Of a stretch of DNA of 64,000 nt, positions 9,194 to 19,079 are shown in pieces. The notes under the pieces were generated by a model that was not told the origin of the DNA, did no database searches, and worked only from the letters and a program-made list of their open reading frames with translations. Origin of the DNA: Nocardia asteroides (GTDB taxonomy: Bacteria > Actinomycetota > Actinomycetes > Mycobacteriales > Mycobacteriaceae); the NCBI GenBank assembly GCA_019930625.1, contig CP082844.1:2418001-2482000 (forward strand), read 5' to 3'. Within the stretch, counting starts at the first letter, position 1, and each line of letters begins with the position of its first letter. The translations under genes were made by a program, and so were the position numbers.

Positions 9194-10027
9194 ATGTCCT
9201 CGCGCGGTGTACCCACCTTGACCACGTTTCCGTACGCGGAGCTGGACGAACGGGAGCAAGACCATTGGTCCGGCGCCGCGATCTCCGACGACGAACTGCG
9301 AGCGCTGGCCCTCGGCGCCTTCTACTCGGCGCGCTGGGACGCCTTCCACGACGCGCTGCTGCTCGGCCCCGAGCGCGCGCATCCCCTCGGTGACCGACGT
9401 GAGCTGGCCATAGACACCCTCACCGGAGCGTGGGGCATCACCGACGGTACCGAGGCGCAAGCATCGATGGAGCAGTTGCTGGGTGGCATGCACGCCCCGC
9501 TCTACGCGCTGGTGCACCCGCTGGTGACGGCGTCCATCAACGCCAGTGAGCGCGACCGTTTCGGTGAGCGGGCCGACCGGCATCGGGCGTTCCTTCGGCA
9601 GGTCGGCGCGTTCCGCGGGATGGACAACCCCGAGGCGCTGGTTCGTGACTACGACATCTGGTCGCAGGCGATCAAGATCGGATTCACCGACCATCTGGCC
9701 CGGCCGCTGCCCAGTGACATCCATGCCTGGGATCTGGCCAGGGTGGTCGCGGTGGCCAGGATGGCCTACACCGCCGGGTACCTCGATGCCGAGGTGGCTT
9801 GGAGCTATCTGGCGCGCGCCCTGCCGCTGGCCCAGAGCAAGTACCGCAACTGGCGTCAGTTCGGCGACGCCTACCTCACCGGCTGGACCTACTGGCAGGC
9901 CTGCGAGGACTTGGCGGAACTGAAGAACGGCGGCGTCGACCGCCGCAAGGAGTTGCTGCGGCTGTGGCTGCGCCCGACCAGCCCGTGGCGGCGGGTCGCG
10001 CTGAACTCAGTTCCCGTCGGGGAGTGA
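9194..10027 (+). CDS. DUF1266 domain protein
   Basis: The 277-residue product contains the DUF1266 domain (residues about 100-265). Conserved features include WGITDG, AWDLARVVAVARMAYTAGYL and the tryptophan-rich YRNWRQFGDAYLTGWTYW near the end. Members are soluble proteins of unknown function, often near mobile or defence loci, although nothing here suggests that. The start is uncertain: in-frame ATGs exist at 9149, 9176 and 9194, and the last fits the family best. The 3' end overlaps the convergent gene by 21 bp. Confidence 0.75.
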   Translation: MSSRGVPTLTTFPYAELDEREQDHWSGAAISDDELRALALGAFYSARWDAFHDALLLGPERAHPLGDRRELAIDTLTGAWGITDGTEAQASMEQLLGGMHAPLYALVHPLVTASINASERDRFGERADRHRAFLRQVGAFRGMDNPEALVRDYDIWSQAIKIGFTDHLARPLPSDIHAWDLARVVAVARMAYTAGYLDAEVAWSYLARALPLAQSKYRNWRQFGDAYLTGWTYWQACEDLAELKNGGVDRRKELLRLWLRPTSPWRRVALNSVPVGE

Positions 10028-10951
10028 GCGCAGGATGCCGCGGCCGTAGCGCTGGAACTGCGCGTCGTCCACCATGCCGAGGGAGTGCCGCTCGACCAGC
10101 AGTTCCCACTCCGAATACAGCTGGGCCACACCAGGGTCGGCGAAACCCGCGGCGCCGTCGGCGGATTCCCGGCGCACCGCGAAGTTGACCGCGCAGGTGA
10201 CCCGTTCGGTGTCGGCGTGGTCGGCGCCGGAGAAGTGCAGCGTCCGGCTGCCGTCGTGCACCTCGATGCCTGTCGCGCCGCGCCCGGGACCGATCTCGCC
10301 GCGCCCGGCGGTGGGCGTATCCGTGGTGCGCGCCCACAAGACCACGGGAATCGGGAGTTCGTGCGCGTACCGGTCGTCGCCGATCGAGATGAACAGCAGT
10401 CGCGCCGTCGTCGCGGCGAGCAGGCCGGAGCCGGTCCCCGCGGGCGGATGCGCGACCGCGATCGCGGTTTCCAGAACGTACTCTTCCGGCGTCACGTAAC
10501 GATGCAGAGCCGCTATCGCCTGCTTCGCCTCGCGGCGCGGGGACATCCTGCGCGTCGCCCGATCGACGTCCGCGCGAGTGGGACCGCCGCGGCCCCAGGT
10601 GGGGGCGGGTGGCTGCAGATCCGGCGCCGCGATATCGATGCGCTGGGTGGCCAGGATGTGCGCGTTGATCCGGTCGATGATCTCGGTCGCCGCCGGTACG
10701 TCGTGCTCGGCGATCAGGACCGGCAGCGGGGTGCGGTCCGCGGGCACGCCGGTGAGCACGGGCGTGGGGTAACGCAGATAGATCTCGATGACGACGGCGT
10801 CGTCCGCGCGCCGGTTCAGCCGGACCTTGAGCAGGTCCGAGACCGGAACATCCAGTACGCGCTCGCCGTCGGACCCGGGCCGCAGGACGATCAACCTGCC
10901 GCGGCCGTGGCGCAGTATCGCTGTAGGTGTGCGTAACTCGACTATGTCCAT
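10007..10951 (-). CDS. Conserved hypothetical protein with a C-terminal SHOCT-like helix pair
   Basis: A 314-residue soluble protein that I do not recognise. Residues 1-95 look like a beta-rich PH-like domain (VELRTPTAILRHGRGRLIVLRP). A charged linker follows, then a second beta-rich block (residues 150-245). The last 35 residues (LYSEWELLVERHSLGMVDDAQFQRYG) resemble the short oligomerisation (SHOCT) motif in pattern. There is no signal peptide. It sits where the tilS-hpt pair usually precedes ftsH in related genomes. Confidence 0.65.
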   Translation of the reverse strand: MDIVELRTPTAILRHGRGRLIVLRPGSDGERVLDVPVSDLLKVRLNRRADDAVVIEIYLRYPTPVLTGVPADRTPLPVLIAEHDVPAATEIIDRINAHILATQRIDIAAPDLQPPAPTWGRGGPTRADVDRATRRMSPRREAKQAIAALHRYVTPEEYVLETAIAVAHPPAGTGSGLLAATTARLLFISIGDDRYAHELPIPVVLWARTTDTPTAGRGEIGPGRGATGIEVHDGSRTLHFSGADHADTERVTCAVNFAVRRESADGAAGFADPGVAQLYSEWELLVERHSLGMVDDAQFQRYGRGILRSLPDGN

Positions 10952-11310
10952 ACCCCCTGCGCTCGTGTCTGGTCTGCGGCGCTCCGGGGCTCTTCGTGGT
11001 TTGCGAGCTACCGCTTACGTGCCCGTCGCTCGCGCCGCCATGTTGTGTCGTCGCTCACGATAGGCCGAACATGCCATGATTGTTGCCACTTGGAGGAAGC
11101 CGGACCGGGAACATCGGGAACCACCGTCGATCCCCGGCCGTTTACCTCATTAACTGCACCTGCAGCCGAACTGCGCGATGTATCGAGTAGACCGTACGCG
11201 GTAACGTGGCATGTCCGCATCCGAACCCCCGCGGAACCGGACGCGCCAGACGCATCGCTAGGCAAGAACCGGAGACACCGGAAAGGACTGGCCGCCCCGG
11301 CCGACGCTCT
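10952..11310. other. Divergent spacer and long ftsH leader
   Basis: These 359 bp between the hypothetical gene and ftsH hold no credible ORF. An in-frame upstream extension of ftsH from 11206 lacks a ribosome-binding site and would add Arg/Pro-rich sequence before the first membrane helix. The region includes a short palindrome CTGCA-CC-TGCAG near 11156-11167. I could not place a promoter confidently. Confidence 0.5.
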
Positions 11311-13698
11311 ATGAACCGCAAGACAGTGTTTCGCACCCTGGCCATAGTCTCGGGCATTTTGCTCGTGATCTATGCGTTCAGCTACTTCGGCAACGACACG
11401 CGGGGCTGGAAGAGCGTCGATACCTCGGTTGCCCTCAGCCAGCTCGAGAACAAGAGCAACGTCGAGAACGTGCAGATCGATGATCGCGAGCAGCAGCTGC
11501 GCATCGAACTGAAAGACGGCAACGACGCCACCAGCGGGCAGAACAAGATCATCGCGAAGTATCCGGGCGGCAGCGAGACCTCCGCTCAGATCTTCGACGC
11601 CGTGAAGAATTCCGGCGCGCCCTACAACACCGTGGTCAAGCAGGAGAGCTGGTTCACCCAGATCCTGCTGTTCGTGCTGCCCATGGTCATCCTGCTCGGC
11701 CTGTTCATCTTCGTGATGGCCCGCATGCAGGGCGGTGGCCGCGGCGGCATGATGGGCTTCGGCAAATCGAAGGCCAAGCAGCTGTCCAAGGACATGCCCA
11801 AGACCACGTTCGCCGACGTGGCCGGAGCCGACGAAGCGGTCGAGGAGCTCTACGAGATCAAGGACTTCCTGCAGAATCCGGTGCGCTACCAGGCTCTCGG
11901 CGCCAAGATCCCCAAGGGCGTCCTGCTCTACGGCCCGCCCGGCACCGGTAAGACGTTGCTGGCTCGTGCCGTCGCGGGTGAGGCCGGTGTGCCGTTCTTC
12001 ACCATCTCCGGTTCGGACTTCGTGGAGATGTTCGTCGGTGTCGGCGCCTCCCGCGTGCGCGACCTGTTCGAGCAGGCCAAGCAGAACAGCCCCTGCATCA
12101 TCTTCGTCGACGAGATCGACGCGGTCGGCCGCCAGCGCGGCGCCGGCCTCGGCGGCGGTCACGACGAACGCGAACAGACCCTCAACCAGCTGCTGGTCGA
12201 GATGGACGGCTTCGGCGACCGCACCGGCATCATCCTGATCGCCGCGACCAACCGTCCCGACATCCTCGACCCGGCGCTGCTGCGTCCGGGCCGCTTCGAC
12301 CGTCAGATCCCGGTCGGCAATCCGGACCTCGCCGGTCGCCGCGCGATCCTGCGGGTGCACTCCCAGGGCAAGCCGATCTCGCCGGACGCCGACCTGGACG
12401 GCCTGGCCAAGCGCACCGTCGGCATGTCCGGCGCCGACCTGGCCAACGTGATCAACGAGGCCGCCCTGCTCACCGCCCGCGAGAACGGCGCGATGATCAC
12501 CGGTGAATCGCTGGAGGAATCGGTCGATCGCGTCATCGGCGGCCCGCGCCGCAAGAGCAGGATCATCAGCGAGCACGAGAAGAAGATCACCGCCTATCAC
12601 GAGGGCGGTCACACGCTGGCCGCCTGGGCGATGCCCGACATCGAGCCGGTGTACAAGGTCACCATCCTGGCGCGCGGCCGCACCGGCGGCCACGCCATGA
12701 CGGTGCCCGAGGACGACAAGGGCCTGATGACCCGCTCGGAGATGATCGCCCGCCTGGTCATGGCTATGGGTGGCCGTGCGGCCGAGGAGCTGGTGTTCCA
12801 CGAGCCGACCACCGGCGCGTCCTCCGATATCGATCAGGCGACCAAGATCGCGCGCGCGATGGTCACCGAGTACGGCATGAGCGCCCGGTTGGGCGCGGTC
12901 CGCTACGGGCAGGAGCAGGGCGACCCGTTCCTCGGACGCTCGATGGGCATGGGTTCGGACTACTCGCACGAGGTGGCCGGCGCGATCGACGAGGAGGTGC
13001 GCAACCTGATCGAGGCCGCGCACACCGAGGCGTGGGCCATCCTGAACGAGTACCGCGACGTGCTCGACGACCTGGCCACCGCGCTGCTGGAACGGGAGAC
13101 CTTGCACCGCAAGGATCTCGAGCAGATCCTCGCCTCGGTGGAGAAGCGCCCGCGGATCACCGCGTTCAACGATTTCGGCGACCGCGTCCCCTCGGACAAG
13201 CCTCCGGTGAAGACGCCGGGCGAGCTGGCCGCCGAGCGCGGCGAATCGTGGCCGCCGGAGCCGGTGGCGCAGCCGGTGGCCGCCTCCGCGCAGCGCGAGC
13301 CGCAGACCTCCAACGGCTACCCGCCGCACGAGAGCGGTTACGGCGCGCCGCAGTACGCGCGCCCGGCCGCGCCCGGCTACCCGCTGCCGCAGGCGCCCGC
13401 TCCGGCGTATCCACGCCAGGGCACGCACGGTTCGCGGCCGGACTACGGCGCTCCGGCGGGATGGTCGGCCCCCGGCTGGCCGCCGCGGGACGAGCCGCAG
13501 CAGCAGGGTCAGCCCGGCTGGGGTGACCAGCAGCAGTCGCGGCCCGGCTACCAGCAGTGGGGTCCGCAGGGCACGCCGGAAGGCGGCTACGACCGGGACG
13601 GGTACGGCGACAACGGCGGCTATGACGAGCCGCGCCGGACCAACCCGAACGGCGAGGGCGACAACGGCGATTGGGATGGACCGAACGGTCGTCACTGA
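11311..13698 (+). CDS. ftsH: ATP-dependent zinc metalloprotease FtsH with Gly/Tyr/Gln/Pro-rich tail
   Basis: FtsH (795 residues) is a membrane-bound hexameric AAA+ protease that degrades misfolded or regulatory membrane and cytosolic proteins. Two transmembrane helices (about 7-27 and 115-137) flank an extracytoplasmic domain. Walker A GPPGTGKT is at residues 208-215, Walker B IIFVDEID at 263-270, and the zinc-binding HEGGH at 430-434. After the protease domain (about residue 620) lies a tail of roughly 155 residues rich in Pro, Gly, Tyr and Gln, ending in an acidic Asn/Asp segment. Enterobacterial FtsH lacks this tail; mycobacterial forms have shorter ones. It precedes the folate genes, as in mycobacteria. 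Confidence 0.97.
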   Translation: MNRKTVFRTLAIVSGILLVIYAFSYFGNDTRGWKSVDTSVALSQLENKSNVENVQIDDREQQLRIELKDGNDATSGQNKIIAKYPGGSETSAQIFDAVKNSGAPYNTVVKQESWFTQILLFVLPMVILLGLFIFVMARMQGGGRGGMMGFGKSKAKQLSKDMPKTTFADVAGADEAVEELYEIKDFLQNPVRYQALGAKIPKGVLLYGPPGTGKTLLARAVAGEAGVPFFTISGSDFVEMFVGVGASRVRDLFEQAKQNSPCIIFVDEIDAVGRQRGAGLGGGHDEREQTLNQLLVEMDGFGDRTGIILIAATNRPDILDPALLRPGRFDRQIPVGNPDLAGRRAILRVHSQGKPISPDADLDGLAKRTVGMSGADLANVINEAALLTARENGAMITGESLEESVDRVIGGPRRKSRIISEHEKKITAYHEGGHTLAAWAMPDIEPVYKVTILARGRTGGHAMTVPEDDKGLMTRSEMIARLVMAMGGRAAEELVFHEPTTGASSDIDQATKIARAMVTEYGMSARLGAVRYGQEQGDPFLGRSMGMGSDYSHEVAGAIDEEVRNLIEAAHTEAWAILNEYRDVLDDLATALLERETLHRKDLEQILASVEKRPRITAFNDFGDRVPSDKPPVKTPGELAAERGESWPPEPVAQPVAASAQREPQTSNGYPPHESGYGAPQYARPAAPGYPLPQAPAPAYPRQGTHGSRPDYGAPAGWSAPGWPPRDEPQQQGQPGWGDQQQSRPGYQQWGPQGTPEGGYDRDGYGDNGGYDEPRRTNPNGEGDNGDWDGPNGRH

Positions 13699-13775
13699 CG
13701 AGTGACGATTAGGCTCGACCATCGTGGGGGTGCCGAGAAATTGCCGGTGCCCCGGGAGTTTGGAGGTGTCCTCGA

Positions 13776-14459
13776 TTGTCGGCCAACGAGCATGGCGGTG
13801 GTTACACCCTCGCCGAAGCGGATGACGCTGAGTACGACGGTGTCGACATCGGCATGACCGACCCCGGCCTCGTCGCCCTGGAAACCGGCAGATCGTTCGA
13901 TCAGGCGCGGGCCGAAGCGGCGGTTCGGGAGTTGCTGCTCGCCGTCGGCGAAGACCCGGATCGGCCCGGCCTGCGGGAGACGCCCGCCCGCGTCGCCCGC
14001 GCCTACCGGGAGACGTTCGCCGGGCTCTACGTGGAACCGGATTCGGTGCTCAACACCACCTTCGACGAGGGCCATCAGGAACTCGTGCTGGTTCGGGACA
14101 TCCCGATGTACTCCACCTGCGAGCATCACCTCGTGTCGTTCCACGGCGTGGCCCATGTCGGTTACATCCCGGGCCCGCACGGCCGGGTCACCGGTCTGTC
14201 CAAGCTCGCCCGGCTGGTGGACCTGTACGCCAAGCGCCCGCAGGTGCAGGAGCGGTTGACCAGCCAGATCGCCGACGCGGTGATGCGCAAGCTGGACCCG
14301 CGCGGCGCCATCGTGGTGGTCGAAGCCGAGCACTTGTGCATGGCCATGCGCGGTATCCGCAAGCCGGGCGCGAGCACCACCACCTCCGCCGTGCGTGGAC
14401 TGCTGCAATCCAACGCCGCCTCGCGTGCCGAGGCGCTCGATCTGATCCTGCGGAAGTGA
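13776..14459 (+). CDS. folE: GTP cyclohydrolase I
   Basis: This 227-residue enzyme converts GTP to 7,8-dihydroneopterin triphosphate, the first step of folate synthesis. The zinc ligands appear in STCEHH and in EHLCM, and the family signature [23 protein letters not shown] is intact. The N-terminal 35 residues are variable. The TTG start at 13776 is supported by GGAGG at 13762-13766; no ATG fits. It is the first gene of the folE-folP-folB-folK run, coupled by a 4-bp overlap to folP. Confidence 0.96.
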   Translation: MSANEHGGGYTLAEADDAEYDGVDIGMTDPGLVALETGRSFDQARAEAAVRELLLAVGEDPDRPGLRETPARVARAYRETFAGLYVEPDSVLNTTFDEGHQELVLVRDIPMYSTCEHHLVSFHGVAHVGYIPGPHGRVTGLSKLARLVDLYAKRPQVQERLTSQIADAVMRKLDPRGAIVVVEAEHLCMAMRGIRKPGASTTTSAVRGLLQSNAASRAEALDLILRK

Positions 14460-15469
14460 GCGGGCCCGCGGTGTCCGAGCTGAAGGGCGCGGGGCGCGCG
14501 GCGACCGGGGAAGACACCGCCACCGAGGCCGCCGCACGCCCGGACGGGCGATCGATCCCGGCGAGCGGACTCGAGAACGTCGGCGCACGCGAGGGGCGCT
14601 CCTGCGTGGTGATGGGCGTGGTCAACGTCACCAGCGATTCGTTCTCCGACGGCGGGCGATATCTCGACCCCGAGCTGGCCGTCGCGCACGGCGTGCGACT
14701 ACACGCCGCCGGCGCGGACATCATCGATGTCGGCGGTGAGTCGACCAGGCCGGGCGCGGTGCGCATCGACGCGGCGACCGAGGCCGCACGGGTGACGCCG
14801 GTCATCCGCGGACTGGTCGCGGCAGGGGTGCCGACCAGCGTGGACACCATGCGCGCCGCCGTGGCCGCCGCGGCGATCGAAGCCGGGGTATCGGTGGTCA
14901 ACGACGTCTCCGGTGGCCGCGCCGACCCCGATATGGTGCGCGTGGTCGCCTCCGCGCAGGTCCCGTGGATTCTCATGCACTGGCGGGCGGGCGCGGACTA
15001 CCGGCACACCGGACCGGCCGACCACTACGACGACGTGGTCGCCGAGGTACTCGCAGAGCTGACCGCGCAGGTGGACTCGGCTGTCGCCGCGGGCGTCGAC
15101 CCCTCCCGGCTGGTCCTCGATCCCGGCCTGGGCTTCGCGAAGAACGCCGAGCACAATTGGACCCTGCTGGGCGCTCTGCCCGAACTCGTCGCGCACGGGT
15201 TGCCGATCCTGATCGGCGCCTCACGCAAGCGTTTCCTGGGTTCGCTGCTCGCCGACGAGACGGGGCCACGTCCACCGGACGGCCGCGAGACGGCCACCGC
15301 GACCGTGTCCGCGCTGGCCGCGCTCCACGGCGCGTGGGGAGTGCGCGTGCATGACGTGCGCGCGTCGCTGGACGCCATCGCGGTCACCGACGCGTGGCAG
15401 AATGCCGCACGGCAGCGCGCCGCGCAGCACGACACCATCCGATCCAGTGCGCAAGGAGCTCACCGATGA
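14456..15469 (+). CDS. folP: Dihydropteroate synthase
   Basis: DHPS joins 6-hydroxymethyl-dihydropterin diphosphate to p-aminobenzoate and is the sulfonamide target. The 337-residue product has the signatures [15 protein letters not shown] and [11 protein letters not shown], plus [14 protein letters not shown] and IGASRKRF. The N-terminal 45 residues before the barrel are poorly conserved. The start is taken as the GTG at 14456, overlapping the folE stop by 4 bp; a GTG at 14471 is also possible. Its stop overlaps the folB start (ATGA). Confidence 0.95.
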   Translation: MSGPAVSELKGAGRAATGEDTATEAAARPDGRSIPASGLENVGAREGRSCVVMGVVNVTSDSFSDGGRYLDPELAVAHGVRLHAAGADIIDVGGESTRPGAVRIDAATEAARVTPVIRGLVAAGVPTSVDTMRAAVAAAAIEAGVSVVNDVSGGRADPDMVRVVASAQVPWILMHWRAGADYRHTGPADHYDDVVAEVLAELTAQVDSAVAAGVDPSRLVLDPGLGFAKNAEHNWTLLGALPELVAHGLPILIGASRKRFLGSLLADETGPRPPDGRETATATVSALAALHGAWGVRVHDVRASLDAIAVTDAWQNAARQRAAQHDTIRSSAQGAHR

Positions 15470-15903
15470 GCCGGTCCCCGGTCCACGCCGAAGAACATGC
15501 GCCGCCGCGCGATTCGGCGATCCGGCGCGGCGCGGACCGGATCGAATTGCGCGGCCTGCGTGCCTACGGGCATCACGGAGTGTTCGATCATGAGCGTCGC
15601 GACGGTCAGGAGTTCTCGGTCGACCTGACCGTGTGGGTGGATTTCGGCGTGGCGGCGGCGTCCGACGACTTGGTGGCGACCGTGGACTACGGCGCGCTCG
15701 CCGAGCGCGCGGTGCGGATAGTTCAGGGCCCGCCGCGCAATCTCATCGAGACCGTGGCCTCGGAGATCGCCGACGACGTGATGACCGATCCGCGGATCAC
15801 CGCGGTCGAGGTAGTGCTGCACAAGCCGTCCGCGCCGATCCCGCACACGTTCGCCGACGTCCGGGTGATCACCTCGCGGCACCGGGGGGAGCCCGCCGAA
15901 TGA
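15466..15903 (+). CDS. folB: Dihydroneopterin aldolase
   Basis: This 145-residue enzyme cleaves 7,8-dihydroneopterin to 6-hydroxymethyl-dihydropterin and glycolaldehyde. The core matches the family: [38 protein letters not shown] and [10 protein letters not shown], where the lysine is catalytic. About 25 N-terminal residues precede the core. The ATG at 15466 overlaps the folP stop codon and has AAGGAG at 15453-15458. It probably acts as an octamer in the cytosol. Confidence 0.95.
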   Translation: MSRSPVHAEEHAPPRDSAIRRGADRIELRGLRAYGHHGVFDHERRDGQEFSVDLTVWVDFGVAAASDDLVATVDYGALAERAVRIVQGPPRNLIETVASEIADDVMTDPRITAVEVVLHKPSAPIPHTFADVRVITSRHRGEPAE

Positions 15904-15964
15904 GCGAGCGGAACTGCCGCGCGGCCCTTTTCCAGTGCGGGCCGGGCGCCGCGGAGGCACGCCG

Positions 15965-16501
15965 ATGACCCGTGCCGTCCTATCCATAGGGTCGAATCTG
16001 GGTGACCGGCTCGCGCATTTGCGTAGCGTCCTGGACGGGTTCGGGCATCGAGTACTTGCCGTCTCCGCCGTGTACGCCACCGCGCCCTGGGGTGGCGTCG
16101 CGCAAGAGGACTATCTCAACGCCGCTGTGCTGGTGGAAGATCCAGCTTTCGGCTGCGCGGACTGGCTGCGTCGCGGCCAGGAACTGGAGCAGGCCGCGGG
16201 ACGGGTGCGCGAGGTGCGCTGGGGCGCACGCACACTCGATGTGGACGTGGTGTGGTGCGCCGAACTGCGCGACGGGGAGCCGGTGGCGTGCCGCAGCGCC
16301 GACCCGGATCTGCTCCTGCCGCACCCCCAGGCGCACCGGCGCGCCTTCGTGCTCGTGCCGTGGCTGGACGTGGTGCCGGACGCGGTGCTGGAGGTCGACG
16401 GCTCGCCGCGCGCAGTGGCGGATCTGCTGGCCCGGCTCGATCCGGCCGAGCGCGCGGGCGTGCGCCGCACCGAATTCTCGCTGACGGGCACGCCGTCGTG
16501 A
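15965..16501 (+). CDS. folK: 6-hydroxymethyl-dihydropterin pyrophosphokinase
   Basis: HPPK (178 residues) transfers pyrophosphate from ATP to hydroxymethyl-dihydropterin, providing the substrate of FolP. LSIGSNLGDR at the N-terminus, RWGARTLDVDVVW (the metal-binding Asp pair) and LPHPQAHRRAFVLVP are diagnostic. The ATG at 15965 follows GGAGG at 15953-15957. The 61-bp gap after folB is the largest in the folate run. The stop overlaps the next gene's GTG. Confidence 0.95.
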   Translation: MTRAVLSIGSNLGDRLAHLRSVLDGFGHRVLAVSAVYATAPWGGVAQEDYLNAAVLVEDPAFGCADWLRRGQELEQAAGRVREVRWGARTLDVDVVWCAELRDGEPVACRSADPDLLLPHPQAHRRAFVLVPWLDVVPDAVLEVDGSPRAVADLLARLDPAERAGVRRTEFSLTGTPS

Positions 16502-16974
16502 AACTCAAGCCGACTCGCGTCCTCGACCTCGTGGCGAACGTGCTCATCGCCGCGATAGTCGCGTGGATCGCCACCCGCGTGGCCTATGACAACTTCCCGC
16601 CGATCTCGCTTTTCGCGGGCGCTTCGCTGTACCCGGTGGCCGCCATCGAGGCGGTGCTAGCTTTTGTCATCCGGGCCAGGGTGAACGACCACGAGATCGG
16701 CGACGGGCGCCACCAGTTGCATCCGATCACCGCGGCCCGCGCTGTCGCGTTGGCCAAGGCGTCGGTGCAGGTCGGTTCGATCGCGGCGGGCATCTGGCTC
16801 GGCTTCTTGTGCTGGGTCTTCCCGCAGCGCGGCACTCTGCGCGCGGCGGCGGCCGACAGCCCCGGCGCGATCGTCGGGATGCTGGCGGGATTCGCTTTGG
16901 TTGCTGCGGCCCTCTGGCTGGAGTACTGCTGCCGGGCTCCGGAGGACCCCCCAGACGATGCGGCAACTACATAG
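16498..16974 (+). CDS. DUF3180 membrane protein
   Basis: A 158-residue integral membrane protein with four predicted helices, at about 8-28, 38-58, 83-105 and 125-148. It matches the DUF3180 family, which is regularly placed directly after folK in actinobacteria (Rv3605c in M. tuberculosis). The function is unknown; the fixed position suggests a link to folate genes or simply operon conservation. The GTG start at 16498 overlaps the folK stop. Confidence 0.85.
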   Translation: MKLKPTRVLDLVANVLIAAIVAWIATRVAYDNFPPISLFAGASLYPVAAIEAVLAFVIRARVNDHEIGDGRHQLHPITAARAVALAKASVQVGSIAAGIWLGFLCWVFPQRGTLRAAAADSPGAIVGMLAGFALVAAALWLEYCCRAPEDPPDDAATT

Positions 16975-17031
16975 CTAGTGGAACGAACGGAATCACAAAA
17001 CCGGAATCTGGGCGCGGCACCACCTATTGGC

Positions 17032-17037
17032 TACCCT
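17032..17037 (+). promoter_or_regulatory. -10 box for a leaderless transcript (DUF6779 gene)
   Basis: TACCCT ends 7 nt before the ATG at 17045, and there is no Shine-Dalgarno. The mRNA probably starts at or beside the start codon. Confidence 0.5.
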
Positions 17038-17044
17038 GGCTGGC

Positions 17045-17995
17045 ATGGTTTCACCCTCCCGTAGCAGCACTTCCCGTCGACGGCGGGACGACGCGGGAAA
17101 ATTATTCGTCGGCGTCTTGATCCTGCTCGGTCTGGTTGCCAGCGTTTTCCTGATCTTCAGTAACAGCGTGGAGTTCGTACGGGTAGGTCTGGTTGTGGCG
17201 CTGTGGGCGGCCGCAATCGGCGCTCTTACTGCGACGAAGTACCGCAAAGAGGCGACCATCGACAAGGCGAAGGTCCGCGATCTGCAGACCGTCTACGAGT
17301 TACAGCTGGAGCGTGAGGTCACCGCGCGGCGCGAGTACGAACTCGGCGTGGAGGCGCGGGTGCGCCAGGAAGTGGGCGCCGACGCGGCCGAGATGGCGGC
17401 CTTGCGGGCGGAACTCACCGTGCTGCGGCAGAGCCTGCAACGACTGTTCGACGGCGATCTGCCGATGGACCGCCCGGCGTTGCGGGCCGACGCGACCCGG
17501 ATTCAGGAGCTGACCAGTTCCAGCGCCGAATCGGGGAACAATAGCTCGGCGAATGCCGGGATGTGGTCGGTGTTCGCCGACCAGCAACCCCGCAGCAGTA
17601 TGACGCCGATCTTCGAGCCCGATCACCCCGAGCCGCCGGTCTTCGCCAGCCCCTTCGACGATCCGGTCACCGCTGAGACCGCGGTCGTCTCCGCGGACGA
17701 CGACCCCGCCGACCAGGCCGACACGGAGCGGGCGCGCTACGCCCGGCCGCGCGGCTGGGCCGACGCGTTCACCGAGACCGTGGACGAGCAGGTCGACGAG
17801 CCCCCGACCCAGCCCGCCGTGCGGCCCCAGCCGGACCCGGAACCGGTCACACGGCCGGCCTCCGTGCCCACCGTGGGCACGCCCAGCGCGCGCAGGCGGC
17901 GCCGGGCCGAGAGCGACGACGAGTCGCCGTCGCGACGTCTGTCGGTAGCGGAGATCATGGCCAACCTGCAGTCCGAGGAGCGCGAAGGTCGATGA
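17045..17995 (+). CDS. DUF6779-type membrane protein with long disordered tail
   Basis: The 316-residue protein corresponds by position and layout to Rv3604c. A short basic N-terminus is followed by two hydrophobic helices (about 19-36 and 43-62). A coiled-coil-prone charged segment spans about 75-145 (VYELQLEREVTARREYELGVEARVRQEVG). An acidic, Pro/Thr-rich disordered region fills most of the rest. It ends with a conserved SVAEIMANLQSEE motif. No catalytic motif is visible and the function is unknown. It may be a membrane scaffold in the folate/pantothenate gene cluster (inference). Confidence 0.75.
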   Translation: MVSPSRSSTSRRRRDDAGKLFVGVLILLGLVASVFLIFSNSVEFVRVGLVVALWAAAIGALTATKYRKEATIDKAKVRDLQTVYELQLEREVTARREYELGVEARVRQEVGADAAEMAALRAELTVLRQSLQRLFDGDLPMDRPALRADATRIQELTSSSAESGNNSSANAGMWSVFADQQPRSSMTPIFEPDHPEPPVFASPFDDPVTAETAVVSADDDPADQADTERARYARPRGWADAFTETVDEQVDEPPTQPAVRPQPDPEPVTRPASVPTVGTPSARRRRRAESDDESPSRRLSVAEIMANLQSEEREGR

Positions 17996-18134
17996 CCCGG
18001 GGCGGGGCCCGGCCCGCACTGCGTCATAGATCACGCGGGCACCCCGTGGCGGCGGCGAGCCACCTGCCGATATTCTCTTGGCGTACCGTCCGGTACCCGC
18101 ATGGCGGGACTGGAACGACATCGAGAGGACAACG

Positions 18135-19079
18135 TTGACCTCGAGAAGCGTGAATTCCGATAACGCTACTTCGGGCTACGACCCCGCGCCCGCACGCCTG
18201 ACGGTGGGAATCGTCTCGGCGGGACGCGTGGGTTCGGCATTGGGCGCCGCACTGGAGCGGGCCGGACACGTGGTGTTCGGCGTCTGTGCGATCTCCGACG
18301 CCTCGGTGCGCCGTGCCCGCACCCGGCTGCCCGACTCGGAGATCCTGCCGATCGAACAGGTGGCCGCCCGCAGCGAACTGCTGCTGCTCGCCGTGCCCGA
18401 CACCGAACTGGCGGGCCTGGCCCGTGGCCTGGCCGGTGCGGGAGTCGTCCGGCCCGGCACCATCGTGGCCCACACCTCCGGCGCCAACGGCGTCGGCGTG
18501 CTGGCCCCCCTCGCCGAGGTCGGCGCCCTTCCGCTGGCCATTCACCCCGCCATGACCTTCACCGGCCACGACGAAGACGTGACCCGTCTCGGCAACGCGT
18601 GCTTCGGCATCACCGCCGCCGACGAGGTCGGCTACGCCATCGCGCAGTCGCTGGTGATCGAGATGGGCGGCGAGCCGGTCCGCGTCCCGGAGCAGAACCG
18701 GGCGCTGTACCACGCCGCGCTCGCGCACGGCAGCAATCACCTGGTCACGGTGATCGTCGACGCGGTGACCGCCCTGCGCGCCGCCTTGGATGGCCCAGGC
18801 CTGATCGGCCAGCAACTGGTCGACGACCAGCCCAACGGTCTGGCCGAGCGTCTGCTCGCCCCGCTGGCCTCGGCCGCGCTGGACAACGCCCTGCGCCGCG
18901 GTCAGTCCGCGCTGACCGGTCCGGTGGCCCGCGGTGACGCGGACGCGGTGGCCGTGCACCTGCGCGCGCTCGAGTCCGTCGATACCCGGCTGGCCGAGGC
19001 TTATCGCGCGCTGTCGCTGCGCACCGCGGAGCGGGCCGGCACGGCTCCCGCCGTCATCGAGCTGCTGGAAGGACGCTGA
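18135..19079 (+). CDS. Rossmann-like/DUF2520 oxidoreductase
   Basis: A 314-residue NAD(P)-binding protein. The N-terminal Rossmann motif [21 protein letters not shown] is followed by a helical DUF2520 domain (residues about 160-300) with [12 protein letters not shown] at the junction. Proteins of this architecture lie directly upstream of panC across actinobacteria (Rv3603c). It is a candidate ketopantoate reductase for pantothenate synthesis, inferred from fold and context and not proven. The TTG start at 18135 follows GAGAGGA; the stop overlaps the panC ATG. Confidence 0.85.
   Translation: MTSRSVNSDNATSGYDPAPARLTVGIVSAGRVGSALGAALERAGHVVFGVCAISDASVRRARTRLPDSEILPIEQVAARSELLLLAVPDTELAGLARGLAGAGVVRPGTIVAHTSGANGVGVLAPLAEVGALPLAIHPAMTFTGHDEDVTRLGNACFGITAADEVGYAIAQSLVIEMGGEPVRVPEQNRALYHAALAHGSNHLVTVIVDAVTALRAALDGPGLIGQQLVDDQPNGLAERLLAPLASAALDNALRRGQSALTGPVARGDADAVAVHLRALESVDTRLAEAYRALSLRTAERAGTAPAVIELLEGR

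Noticed and set aside
11008..13722. 904-codon minus-strand frame over ftsH
   Set aside because: Antisense shadow of FtsH; the translation is an Arg/Leu/Val/His-rich product with no domains.
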